Assembly: GCA_030522415.1 (NCBI GenBank)
Contig: CM060107.1
Location: 21,922,071 to 21,986,070 of the forward strand
Length of the DNA: 64,000 nucleotides
Direction of reading: 5' to 3'
From: Channallabes apus
Taxonomy: Eukaryota; Chordata; Actinopteri; Siluriformes; Clariidae
Of this stretch, positions 25,701 through 39,000 are shown one piece after another (position 1 is the first letter of the stretch; every line of letters starts with the position of its first letter). Position numbers and translations under genes: made by a program. The notes under the pieces are model-generated. The model had not been told where the DNA came from and made no database searches. It saw only the letters and a program-made list of their open reading frames with translations.

Positions 25701-28700
25701 GTCATCCTGTGACCTTGCATGCTTAATCTTTCCACACATGATTCTTGCTTCTCACTTTTTCCTTAATCCCTCACTTCTATCTTGTATTTTTCTAACGGTG
25801 TCAGAAACTTTGTGTTAGTAGCACTGCTTGACATGCTTGATGCCTTCCTCTTTTGTAATTTGCTTTGGATAAAGGCAAACTTACAAAAGATGAAGAAATG
25901 ACTAAATGTAGTTGTACGAATAAAAGATTATGTAATGATACAATGTAAATATTTTCACAGAAGCAAAGCGTAGAGATGAGACATGAATCTGAAGAGGATC
26001 TCTTTGATGATTGCCTGGTAAAGCATTGTTTTCTTATCAATTATACAATTTAAAATAGCTCAAACATTAGAGTATGGTGCTACCAATGCCAAGGTCATGG
26101 GTTTGATTCCCAGGAAAAGCAAGTAATTGTAAATTACAAGTTATAAATAAAAACTTGTACCTTGAATATAGTGTTTGTTGCATTGGACAGAAGCATATAC
26201 CAAATGCAAATGAATACATAAATCTGAGTAATTATTGAAAGAATTTTCATGTTTGGACTAACCCTTTAAATACAAACTCAGCATTCATCATAGGATTTCC
26301 TGACACTGTAAATGTGCAGAGTATGGCGTATAGCCATCTCATGCCATGTTTTACAATGTTTTACTGATGCAAGATTATTGCTAAAGAAATTTAACCCAAG
26401 TTTAACAATCTGAAGTATATGAAGTGATGGTCGTTTTTTATTATCAATTATTTTTATTATTATATTTTCTCTGTGATAATTCACTTCAATTCAATTTTAT
26501 TTGTACTGCGCTTTTAACAATTGTCATTGTCTCAAAGCAGCTTTACACAATCAAAAGAATAATGAAATGAAGCAATTCAGATTGTTTTGTTTATCAAAAT
26601 AATTTTTTTTTATTTTCTTGTACATTTTATGCAGGAGGACAGACGAAGTGATGCCAGTTTGCACCTTCTTAAAATCCTTGTCGTCCTTGCTGTCGAAGGG
26701 GAAGAACTGGTTGGTGTATCCATAATCCTTGAAGGAAAGGAAATTTTGCAAGAATGTGGAAATACTCCAAAGGCATGTGCAATGCTTATGGGAATAATTT
26801 ATGCCATTAACCTTGCATACCCCCGAGCACTGCGCTACACATTTGAGCTATTTCAGAAAGTTCTTCTAGAACTTGATGGAATTAAGCTATCACCAAAAGT
26901 GCAAGCTTTAAAGATGAAGTTATCATCTTAAAACATTTGATATGGCTTGACTACAAGTCTTTACATGTTCAATGTTTACATGTTCAGCTTAAAATATTTT
27001 AATGCGTTAAGATTTCAATGGCATACTTTTAAGTGCACTAGTCCAGAGTGCTGATTTGAATGTTGCAACTTCACTGCTTCAGAGGGCTATTAAGTTTTAA
27101 AGTTTATTCTACAGTTTGTTTAATGTATTTTCTGCTGTATTTTATTTCTAAACGAATGCTGTATTTTATTTATGTATTATTATTATAAATACACAATTTT
27201 GTTTAAAACAAGCATTTCAGGCCCTGGTGCCGTGCAGTTGTTCCTATGGATGCAAAATTTAGCTGAATGCATTTTTATTAAAAAGACAACCTGTACTGTA
27301 TCTACTGTAGACTGTGAATGTCAAAAATATTTGGTAATGTTGGTGAATAAACTGTTTAATTATATTTTAGTTGTGTGATTTATGAAAGATATAGATGAAA
27401 TAATTACTTAAGTTTCTTTCCAAAACATGAAATAGCAATGTTTACATTATTATAGCGAGTAATATAAATTGAGAAAACCAAGTAAGGGAAAATCTCACAA
27501 AACAAAATGATAGTAAGATTTACTTTATAATTTAATAAAATCAAGGTTCCTGCTGATACAACAATGAATTAACTTTACTTGATTATTTTAAATAAATCTA
27601 ACTTGTGCATTAAATATAATTATGTAACTTTTACTTGATTTCTTTGATTCTTAACTTAATTAAGTAGACTTTACCTGACAATTACGGGTGAGTTTTAGTT
27701 AATATTGGAGCAATAAAATCTACTTAAAATCTGTGTGCAAATTGATACAAGGATTTTATCAAGTAAATCTTATATATAAGTGCCATTTTAATAAGAATCA
27801 TGTTTATAATAAGATAATGAATTAAATAATAAAATTATATCAAATAAGAACTTTATCTAAAAGCCAGACCGACCAAATTTCTCATTCAATGCTGAAGTAG
27901 TTAAATATGCTTATACTGTAGATACGTAGGTTACATTTTAAAAGTACAATCGCAAGTAAATTACAAACGGCATGTAATGTAAAATATGAATAAAACAGTA
28001 TTAGACACAAATATATGATATGGTAGTTTACAGGTCCTTCTCAAAAAATTAGCATATTGTGATAAAGTTCATTATTTTCTGTAATGTACTGATAAACATT
28101 AGACTTTCATATATTTTAGATTCATTACACACAACTGAAGTAGTTCAAGCCTTTTATTGTTTTAATATTGATGATTGTGGCATACAGCTCATGAAAACCC
28201 AAAATCCCTATCTCAAAAAATTAGCATATTTCATCCGACCAATAAAAGAAAAGTGTTTTGAATAAAAACAAAAAGTCAACCTTCAAATAATTATGTTCAG
28301 TTATGCATCAATACTTGGTCGGGAATCCTTTTGCAAATTCTTGTGTCTTGTGTCTCTCAACTTTCTCTTCACAATTCACAGATTCTCTATGGGGTTCAGG
28401 TCAGGAGAGTTGGCAGGCCAATTGAGCACAGTAATACCATGGTCAGTAAACCATTTACCAGTGGTTTTGGCACTGTGAGCAGGTGCCAGGTCGTGCTGAA
28501 AAATGAAATCTTCATCTCCATAAAGCTTTTCAGCAGATGGAAGCATGAAGTGCTCCAAAATCTCCTGATAGCTAGCTGCATTGACCCTGCCTTTGATAAA
28601 ACACAGTGGACCAACACCAGCAGCTGACATCACTGCACCAGACCATCACTGACTGTGGGTACTTGACACTGGACTTCAGGCATTTTGGCATTTCCCTCTC

Positions 28701-30567
28701 CCCAGTCTTCCTCCAGACTCTGGCACCTTGATTTCCGATTGACATGCAAAATTTGCAACCTGTAGCCCATTTCCTGCACACGCCTGTACACGGTGGCCCT
28801 GGATGTTTCTACTCCAGACTCAGTCCACTGCTTCCGCAGGTCCCCCAAGGTCTGGAATCTGTCCTTCTCCACAATCCTCAGGGCCCGGCCGGTCACCTCT
28901 TCTCGTTGTGCAGCGTTTTCCGCCACACTTTTTCCTTCCAACAGACTTCCCACTGAGGTGCCTTGATACAGCACTCTGGGAACAGCCTATTCGTTCAGAA
29001 ATTTCTTTCCGTGTCTTACCCTCTTGCTTGAGGGTGTCAATGATGGCCTTCTGGACAGCAGTCAGGTCGGCAGTCTTACCCATGATTGCGGTTTTGAGTA
29101 ATGAACCTGGCTGGGAGTTTTTAAAAGCCTCAGGAATCTTTTGCAGATGTTTAGAGTTAATTAGTTGATTCAGATGATTAGGTTAATAGCTCGTTTAGAG
29201 AACCTTTTCATGATATGCAAATTTTTTGTGATAGGGATTTGGGTTTTCATGAGCTGTATGCCACAATCATCAATATTAAAACAATAAAAGGCTTGAACTA
29301 CTTCAGTTTGTGTGTAATGAATGTAAAATATATGAAAGTCTAATGTTTATCAGTACATTACAGAAAATAATGAACTTTATCACAATATGCTAATTTTTTT
29401 AGAAGGACCTGTATATGCAATGAAAAGACTATTTACATGAGTGCTCAAATGTAAAGCAAACACAATTATTAACTTATTGTGTATATTTAACTTCATTCAG
29501 CTGTTTAAGTTAAAAATAACGTTCCTACCAGCCCACTATTATTTTCTGTTCAAATTTAAAGATGCCCGTGTGTGTGTGTGTGCAAATAGACACATTTTTA
29601 CAAAGAATACAAAAGTCTATAATCTTTAATAAAGTTAGCCTAATACAATATTGTTTCCAATGCTGAAGCAAACATGATTTTGTTATAGTCTATTCTTTGA
29701 ATACAACGCGACAGCGCACTCTGAGGTGAAGCACACCCACAGAACCCCCAATTATGCCTCTTCTCACCTTTCATTCATGATACGTGTGAAGTTATCAAAC
29801 CGGTTTCGCTGATGGGGGAATTCGTAGAATTGGGGTTTTTAAATACTGGAAATTGGAGAGAACAGAGCTGTTCAAAAGAGAGTGGGACACCCAAGTTGGA
29901 CAGGTCAAGGTTCCTGCTGATACAACAATGAATTAACTTTACTTGATTGTTTTAAATGAATCTAATTTGTACATTAAATATAATTATGTAACTTTTACTT
30001 GATTTCTTTTTAATTGTTAAGTAGATTTTACCTGACAATTATGGGTGAGTTTTACTTAATATTGGAGCAATAAATTAATTAATTCATTCATTTTCTATAC
30101 CGCTTAATCCTGTGTTCAGGGTCGCGGGGGACCTGGAGTCTATCCCAGGAGACTTCGGGCACTAGGCAGGGTACACCCTGTGCCATCGCAGGGCACACAC
30201 ACATACACACACTCACACACCCAATCACACACTACGGGCAATTTAGGAACGCCAATTAGCCTAACCTGCATATCTTTGGATTGTGGGAGGAAGCCGGAGT
30301 ACCCGGAGGAAACCCACCAAGCACAGGGAGAACATGCAAACTCCATGCACACAGAGACGGGAATCGAGCCTGGCCGGGGAATCGAACCCAGACCCTGGAC
30401 GTGCAAGGCGACAGTGCTACCACTACACCACCGCGCCGCCTAGAGCAATAAAATTTACTTAAAATCTATGTGTGCAAATTGTTACGAGGATTTTATCAAG
30501 TAAATCTGACAAGTTATTTTTTTCAGTGCATGGGTGAACACGATGATTTAAGAATTTAATTAAACAC

Positions 30568-30629
<62 letters not shown>

Positions 30630-32104
30630 GAAATATTATGTATAAAGAAAATATAATTTATATATTTGTGTTTAATTACAAAAAAGAACTATTTTAATGG
30701 TTTGTGATTGTTGCAGACATTTAAACTATTTTTGGGGAAGAGCTTGGCTTGTTAAGGCTACTTTACACTGATCAGCAGTCGACGCCCCGCGTACCCAGCA
30801 GATCAAAGGGGCAGTTATCGGCTATGACACGTTGAAGCAGAAGATAACGTCACAAACACACTCATAAACTCTCCGTGTGCACACACACAAACTCTCTGTG
30901 CACACACACACACGATTTATAGATAAAATGCAGTGCAGTAAGTATACTCAAACCAGAATTTATTAATGGCAGTAATTAAATCAGATTGTGTATTCGGTTT
31001 TGCTTCTTTTCGAATATAGTCTTTCAGAGCATGCCACACCATTTCAATGGGATTCATGTCGGGAGACTCGGCGGCGAGGCCGGCTCTACGCGGGGCACGA
31101 GGGGGGAGCGCCCCCTCAAATAAAGGTCTTGCCCCCTCAAATCAAAATTTTTTAAATGTTGAGAAAGCACATGTTAATATCCTCACAAAATGAATATATT
31201 ACAAGTTGATAAAATTATCTGCGGTAGCGGAAAAATCCCGCGAAAAAGTGACACTACATAATACGGTATTAGATTTCCCTCAAGTATCCGTCTCTTCGCT
31301 GTGTGTATTCATTCACAGGCTGCAGCACACGCACACACACAAACACGCGCACACACACTCTCCTGCCCTGAGCCCTGAGTAAACATCCAATCACCGTCCG
31401 TATACGCAAATGAGTCAAGACGTGGCAAGTGGATTGGAGAGAAGAGAGCTGTTCATTTACTATAATGTCATGTTATCTGCTATAACTTTTTAAAATTATT
31501 ATTCATAAGACAACCTTTCAGTTTTGTAAATATTATGGTTATAGTGTGTTAATTCTTACTTTAGGTTAAACGTTTTTAAGAATTAGACCATCCAGCTAAG
31601 ATAAAATCTGGATTAAGTATATTTTATTTTATTTTATTTTATTAATTTAATAAAAAAAATTAAGTTTCCCCCCTGAGGGATTGCCACCTTATTGTGGTCA
31701 GGGGGTTTGCGTGCCTCAGTGACCTTAAGAGCAGGAGCTTAGTCTTCAAGTGGGACACCCAAGTTGGACAGGTCTGAAGGTAGAGGCCTGACAAAGTGCA
31801 ATCCACTTCTCCAGGCTTCTGATGCAGCTAACAACACAATTCAGCAAGGATAATACTGTTACATTAAACATTTTATTTCTATTTATTCTATGTTTTGCTG
31901 GCTAAATACATTTTAGCCAGAGACGTCTGCTCGGTCTTGTTAAATAGCTTTAAAGCCCTCAATTCTGCCCAATTCTGCCAATTCCCCCATCCGCGAAACC
32001 GGTTTGATAGCTTCACAACTACATCAAAGGTGAGAAGAGGGACTGAGCTGTAACTCAGCGCGTTGTATATACTGTACACACACACACACACACAAACACA
32101 TACA

Positions 32105-32176
<72 letters not shown>

Positions 32177-35100
32177 CATTCATGTCTTCTGATGATGGCG
32201 ACACATTTTTACATTTTAAATAAGATATGTTGGCATATTCACGAATCAGGACATTCGCATAGTTAACACTATCAGATAGCCTACTATTAGGAAATTAAAT
32301 TAATTTCAATACCATTTAAACCGAGGCATTGCCATGTCTTTCATTGTTTTGTCCCTGTTAAGACATTACAAAAACTATATAAGAAACTTTTAAAGCACGA
32401 ATTTGAGCATCTCATTTCATCATTATGAAAATAACATGAAGCACATATACACACATTCATTATGAAATATCTGTTGTAAAACAAAATAAAGTCCATGTTT
32501 GTTTCAGCAGTGGAAACAATATTGAATTGTACTTGGTCCAGCTTTTAGATTAAGTCTTTCCATGTGCCATCTGGTGGATATTAGTGAAGCACAACATATT
32601 TATTTAAAATTCCCGAATGTTGCCTCCGGCAAGTCGCAGCACTAAATTGCGTCTTCTCGCGGGAAAACATGCGCAGTCTTAATGGCGACATCTGTAGATT
32701 AATAGTTATTTTTTATTGCTGCTACTGTGCTTCTCTTTGGTTTTAGAGCATGAACACACTCAAACACTCACACAACTGACAATTTAAAATACCAATTAGA
32801 TTTGGATTGAGTGAGGAAAACAGAGCATCTGGAGGAAACCCAGGAAGTATGGGCAGGACATGCGAACTCCCAAGCTAACTCCAAAGCTAACCAAAATAAA
32901 TTTACTAAAATTATTTAAATTATTTTTCAAAGTATAAATATAGATTTAAATAAGTGTTTTTTTTATTTCTAACATCTGGTACAATAAAACTATACTACAG
33001 GAGTATTTCAATCCTCCCCACAAGTGTCATTCTTTTCATTTATTTTCTCCCATTTTTAGAATAGGAGGCAGAATTAATCATTTTAAATAGAACTGTATTT
33101 TGAGCAGATTCAGATGTTCAGAAATTCAATCTAATCTGTCTATTGTATAAGACTGTCCACCACCAGTATAGAACTTACTTGTGAATGTTGAGATTTGAGC
33201 CGGTGCTCCTGTAGTTTGATTATCTACAGCAACAGCAGTAACACTGAATGTGTAGTTCACTCCAGCAGTCAGATTAGTGACATTGTAAGACAGGTTTGGA
33301 GAGTTATTGCTGATAGTAACACTGCCACCAGTCCATTTTACTATAAACAACAAGCTGTTGTTCTCAGGTGGTGCATTCCAGGTTAGAAACACAGATGATG
33401 TGGTTTGGTTAGAGGCAGTGAGATTGGAGACAAAACCTGGCTCTGTGAAACACACACATACATATGTTAAATACTTTAATTAAAACTGGTAAAATTACTT
33501 ATCTAACTGAATTATAATTTTTGTTCTTACAACTATTAAATAATAATGTGCAGTACAGGACTTACTTGTGAATGTTGAGATTTGAACCGGTGCTCCTTGA
33601 GTTTGTCCATCTGCAGCAACTGCAGTAACACTGAATGTGTAGTTCACTCCAGCAGTCAGATTAGTGGCATTGTAAGACAGGTTTGGAGAGTTATTGCTGA
33701 TACTAACACTGCCACCAGTCCAGTTTACTATAAACAACAAGCTGTTGTTCTCAGGTGGTGCATTCCAGGTTAGAAACACAGATGATGTGGTTTGGTTAGA
33801 GGCAGTGAGATTGGAGACAAAACCTGGCTCTGTGAAACACACACATACATATGTTAAATACTGTACTTTCATTAAAACTGGTAAAATTACTTATCTAACT
33901 GAATAATAATTTTTGTTCTTACAACTATTAAATAATAATGTGCAGTACAGGACTTACTTGTGAATGTTGAGATTTGAGCCGGTGCTCCTGTAGTTTGATT
34001 ATCTGCAGCAACAGCAGTAACACTGAATGTGTAGTTCACTCCAGCAGTCAGATTAGTGACGGTGTAAGACAGGTTTGGAGAGTTATTGCTGATATTCACA
34101 CTGTCATCAGTCCAGTTTACTATAAACAACAAGCTGTTCCCAGGTGGTGCATTCCAGGTTAGAAACACAGATGATGTGGTTTGGCTTGTGGCAGTGAGAT
34201 TTGAGACAACATCTGGATCTATGAATCACACACAAACACACACACACACTCCACTTGTTAACTATTAGTGTCTGTCTTTTAACAACTTTAATTAAACACT
34301 AGAAATGTTTTTCAGAATGTATACTTATTAAAATTACAGAGAGATCATGAGAAACCTCCCGAGTTGAATATATTCAAAAAAGATCACAGCAACCACTTTG
34401 TAATGAATGACAGTTTTATATATAATCGGCAAAATTATTATAAAAAATAAACATTAACCAATTAACCAATTGTTTCTGCATTATAATAAATTATCTTCTT
34501 CGTCTTAAGTTAAGCCTTTAATTGTCACATATACGTACATTACAGCACAGTGAAATTCCTTCTTCGCATATCCCAGAGAAGCCGGGGTCAGCGCGCAGGG
34601 TAAGCCATGATGTAGCGCCCCTGGAGCAGATAGGGTTAAGGGGCTTGCTCAAGGCCCAACAGTGGCAACCTGATGGAACTGGGGCTCAAACCGCCGACTT
34701 TCTGATCAGTATCTAGTTTTTAATCAACTCTTATACCCCAACTTTTTAACTGCTAGCTTTGTTTGTATTGATTGCAAATTTGCTTTCCATTAAAAAAAAC
34801 AACAAAACCAGTAATTATTCATCCACATCATTACAACTATTAAATAATAATGTGCAGTACAGGACTTACTTGTGAATGTTGAGATTTGAGCCGGTGCTCC
34901 TGTAGTTTGATTATCTGCAGCAACAGCAGTAACACTGAATGTGTAGTTCACTCCAGCAGTCAGATTAGTGACGGTGTAAGACAGGTTTGGAGAGTTATTG
35001 CTGATATTCACACTGTCATCAGTCCAGTTTACTATAAACAACAAGCTGTTCCCAGGTGGTGCATTCCAGGTTAGAAACACAGATGATGTGGTTTGGCTTG

Positions 35101-36037
35101 TGGCAGTGAGATTTGAGACAACATCTGGATCTATGAATCACACACAAACACACACACACACTCCACTTGTTAACTATTAGTGTCTGTCTTTTAACAACTT
35201 TAATTAAACACTAGAAATGTTTTTCAGAATGTATACTTATTAAAATTACAGAGAGATCATGAGAAACCTCCCGAGTTGAATATATTCAAAAAAGATCACA
35301 GCAACCACTTTGTAATGAATGACAGTTTTATATATAATCGGCAAAATTATTATAAAAAATAAACATTAACCAATTAACCAATTGTTTCTGCATTATAATA
35401 AATTATCTTCTTCGTCTTAAGTTAAGCCTTTAATTGTCACATATACGTACATTACAGCACAGTGAAATTCCTTCTTCGCATATCCCAGAGAAGCCGGGGT
35501 CAGCGCGCAGGGTAAGCCATGATGTAGCGCCCCTGGAGCAGATAGGGTTAAGGGGCTTGCTCAAGGCCCAACAGTGGCAACCTGATGGAACTGGGGCTCA
35601 AACCGCCGACTTTCTGATCAGTATCTAGTTTTTAATCAACTCTTATACCCCAACTTTTTAACTGCTAGCTTTGTTTGTATTGATTGCAAATTTGCTTTCC
35701 ATTAAAAAAAACAACAAAACCAGTAATTATTCATCCACATCATTACAACTATTAAATAATAATGTGCAGTACAGGACTTACTTGTGAATGTTGAGATTTG
35801 AGCCGGTGCTCCTGTAGTTTGATTATCTGCAGCAACTGGAGTAACACTGAATGTGTAGTTCACTCCAGCAGTCAGACCGGTGACATTGTAAGTATTTGAA
35901 GTATTACTGCTGTTACTCACAATGCCATCAGTCCAGTTTACTATAAACAAGGGGCTGTTCCCATTCCAGGTTAGAGACACAGATGATTTGTTTTTACTAG
36001 AGACAGTGAGATTGGTGACAACACCTGGAACTGTGAA

Positions 36038-36074
<37 letters not shown>

Positions 36075-39000
36075 GGCATTATAGCTGACATCTAGATATA
36101 ACATGAAAATTTACAATCTGTCTATTTTTTCTACATGTGCTCTTATTTTAAATAAGTGTTACTGCTGTTATTCACACCAGTTCAGTTTACTATAAACTAG
36201 GAACTGTTCCCAGGTAGCTCATTCCAGGTTAGATACACAGATGATGTGGTTTTGCTTGAGGCAGTGAGATTGGTGACATTTGCATTTGTGAATCAGACAC
36301 ACATACCCAAATTGTATATATGTACAGATGCATACAAACATAAAGAGATATAATCTTAAAAAACACAGAACTATACAGTCATACTTATTATTCTGCTGCT
36401 GCCACATGATTGACTGAGTAGACATAGTATAAATACTAATACTACATAGTATAAACGTGCAGGTTTACAAGAGGTCTTATTAAGTGGACAAAGAGTTTAT
36501 TAACTGTCAATTGTCTGCACCTCCATTTTCAATTGTCTGCTCCTTCCATTTTCATCACTGTTTTCTACCTGACATGAATGTTACTGTAATGTGCTGGTGG
36601 AGTAAATAACTGATTAAATAAACAAATCTAAATCTGTTAATAATAAATTCTGCTTGTGGAACTGTGGAATAAAAGCAGTATCACACACTTGTCATGCTTT
36701 GCTGGATATCAGCATGGCTGTGCTGGGCCCTTGTGCATATGATCGCATCAAAGCTGTGCTAGTATTCAGTACAACAGCATGACCTCGAGTGTGCTTTTCC
36801 TTAATTATACAGTGAAGATCCTGGTCCAATGAATAAGAGAATTACTGTCTTACTGGTTTGTAATTTACTCCACAAACATTCAGAACAATTACATGAGACT
36901 ACACAACTAGAAGCCATAATTCATCCCTTCATTCACCATCTTTCTGTCATGTCATGTTTGTGTGTTAAGACATATTTGCTGACACAACTGAACAGACCAT
37001 TCTTCTCTTAAATCCTAAATATTTTGTTTGCCTTTTTGTTATTGCCCTATTATTAGCCATCCAATGAGTTTTGTGTAATCCTATACCATCCTATCATTGG
37101 TCTTTAGTCCCACTATAGTCCCAGTGCCACCTCCTGTCACTACTAAATGATTTTTTAGATCTGCCACTGTGTATGATGACAATAAAGAAATTGTGTTCTA
37201 TTCTCTTCTAAAATGCAAATGTATTGCCATCTTTAAAGAGAATGTGCAAACAGGGATGTAAAAGAGTCAGGAGACTGACAACACAGCCTTAAAATTCATA
37301 TCTAGTTTCGGATCATGGGTATTCACTATTTTGTCACCTCACTTCATTGCAAATTTTCTTCTTTGGACAAATACAAACAAATCACAACAGATGTTTTTAC
37401 TTTTTTGTGTGTGTGTCTCTAACAAAAACTAAAATGTCAGGTGTTGCTGATGAAGACTTACACACACATAAAGAGTGACACCAACACTCACATACAGATC
37501 AACAGACTGCAAAAATACTAATGTTTTAATTTAAATTTTAAGACCTATTGCAGAAAAACATTATCTGTAAGCACAAGTCTTACTAGTGAGTTCTGAGATT
37601 TGAGTTGTTGCTCCTGTAGTTTGATTAACTGTAGAGACTGTAGCATCACTGTTCCCAAGTGTCACATTCGAGGTTTGAGACACAGATGATGTGGTTTCGT
37701 TAGAAACATTAGTAATACCACTTGTGGTAACACCTTGTAGAATTTGGACAAATATAAAGAAATGACAGCAGATGTGTGTGTTTTTTTTTGTCTCTAACAA
37801 GAATGAACAAATCAGTGGTTGCTACTGAAGACTTACTCACACATAAAGCAGCTGCGCACAGCTTTTATTTTACAACAACTAATGTTTAAATTAGCACCAA
37901 TTAGGAGGCACCAACACTCAAATATAGAACAACAGACTCCAAAATACTTATAATTGAAATATTTAAATTAAAACATAAGAGACATTGCAGAAAAACATTA
38001 TCTGTAAGCACAAGTCTTACTAGTGGATGCTGAGATTTGAGTTGGTGCTCCTGTAGTTTGATTAACTGTAGGTCCCAGGTGTATCATTTGAGGTTAGATA
38101 CACAGATGATGTGGTTTCAGTATAAACACTGGTAACACCAGGAATTAACTCACAAATAACGATATTATTAAAGTAATTAAAGTCTGCCATTGCAATATAA
38201 AACAATGTTTGGGCAGTATAAATTGTGCTTTAACCTGCATATTGGGCACAGATGCCCAAAAAATACAGCTACACATTTGCTAAACTTAAACAATCAACTG
38301 TAGATAGCAAATAAGTAATAAATAATAAATATTCAGGGCGTGAATCATGACAGTAACCCCCCCCCCCCCCCCAAGAGGCGAGGCGACGTAGGTGAGACAC
38401 GTGGAATGTGGGATTTATCCGTCGCATCGTAGAGAGAAGCAAGAGCTTAACAGTGCAAGGATTGATGATCTTGGTTATGGTGCAGGGACGACGTAACGAG
38501 GGGAAAGCTTGCGAGAGAGGGTCTTTAGCGGAAGGTCTTTGGTGAAGTGCATGACTCTCTGCCCTATCCTGTATTTGGGGGCCTGAGAGCGTCCATGATC
38601 CGCTTGTGTCTTGTAGGCTCTGCTTTGTCGTAGCAGCGTTCTCCTGGCTTGAGCCCATGTCCTCCTGCAATGGTGGATGAAGGCTTGGACAGAAGGGACG
38701 CTGACCTCCTCCTCCTGAGATGGGAACAAGGATGGCTGGTAACCCAGGCAGCACTGAAAGGGAGACAGCCTGGAAGAAGACGAGACTAGGGAGTTGTGGG
38801 CATATTCGACCCAGGGTAGGAATCTGCTCCATGAGGCGACATCCCAGGAGGTCATGCACCTCAGAGCGACCTCGAGGGTCTGGTTCTTCCTCTCCGTCTG
38901 CCCATTGGATTGTGGGTGAAACCCTGATGACAGGCTAGGGGTGGCTCCGATGAGCTTGCAGAATGCCTTCCAAAACTGAGAGGTGAACTGTGGGCCACGA

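Larger units (their letters stand above)
24189..33622. repeat. Tandem 9.4-kb unit, copy 3
   Basis: Third unit, about 9,434 bp. From 24189 to about 30600 it is nearly identical to copies 1 and 2. From about 30650 to 33622 it differs much more often: TATATTTGTG for TATATTCGTG, ATACGCAAAT for ATATGCAAAT, a short ATACACAC insertion near 32446, and loss of the GCCACGCG segment near 32640. The repeats are otherwise those of copy 1, including the mariner-type fragment near 30946-31073. Confidence 0.92.
33919..34830. repeat. 912-bp tandem duplication, copy 1
   Basis: Contains FN3 exon 'h' except that the left edge is shared with the 'g'-'h' intron. It is followed at 34831 by a second copy with no difference that I can see. 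It includes a dispersed fish repeat at 34512-34715. Confidence 0.9.
34831..35742. repeat. 912-bp tandem duplication, copy 2
   Basis: Second copy. Its left flank (ATCCACATCATTACAAC) matches the sequence left of exon 'j', while its exon body matches 'h'. The junction is therefore a crossover between exons 'h' and 'j' or the intron just beside them (interval 34831-34924). Confidence 0.9.

Noticed and set aside
5313..33622. Regular spacing suggesting a CRISPR-like or satellite array
   Set aside because: The period is 9.4 kb with complex content. This is segmental duplication, not a short-repeat array.
33582..34268. Plus-strand frames opposite the FN3 exons (also 14330-14521, 23761-23952, 33195-33386, 34886-35180)
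   Set aside because: They are antisense shadows of repeated exons; the splice sites and FN3 core are on the minus strand.
34522..34716. 64-residue frame, repeated at 35434-35628
   Set aside because: It lies inside a dispersed fish repeat and is copied by the 912-bp duplication.
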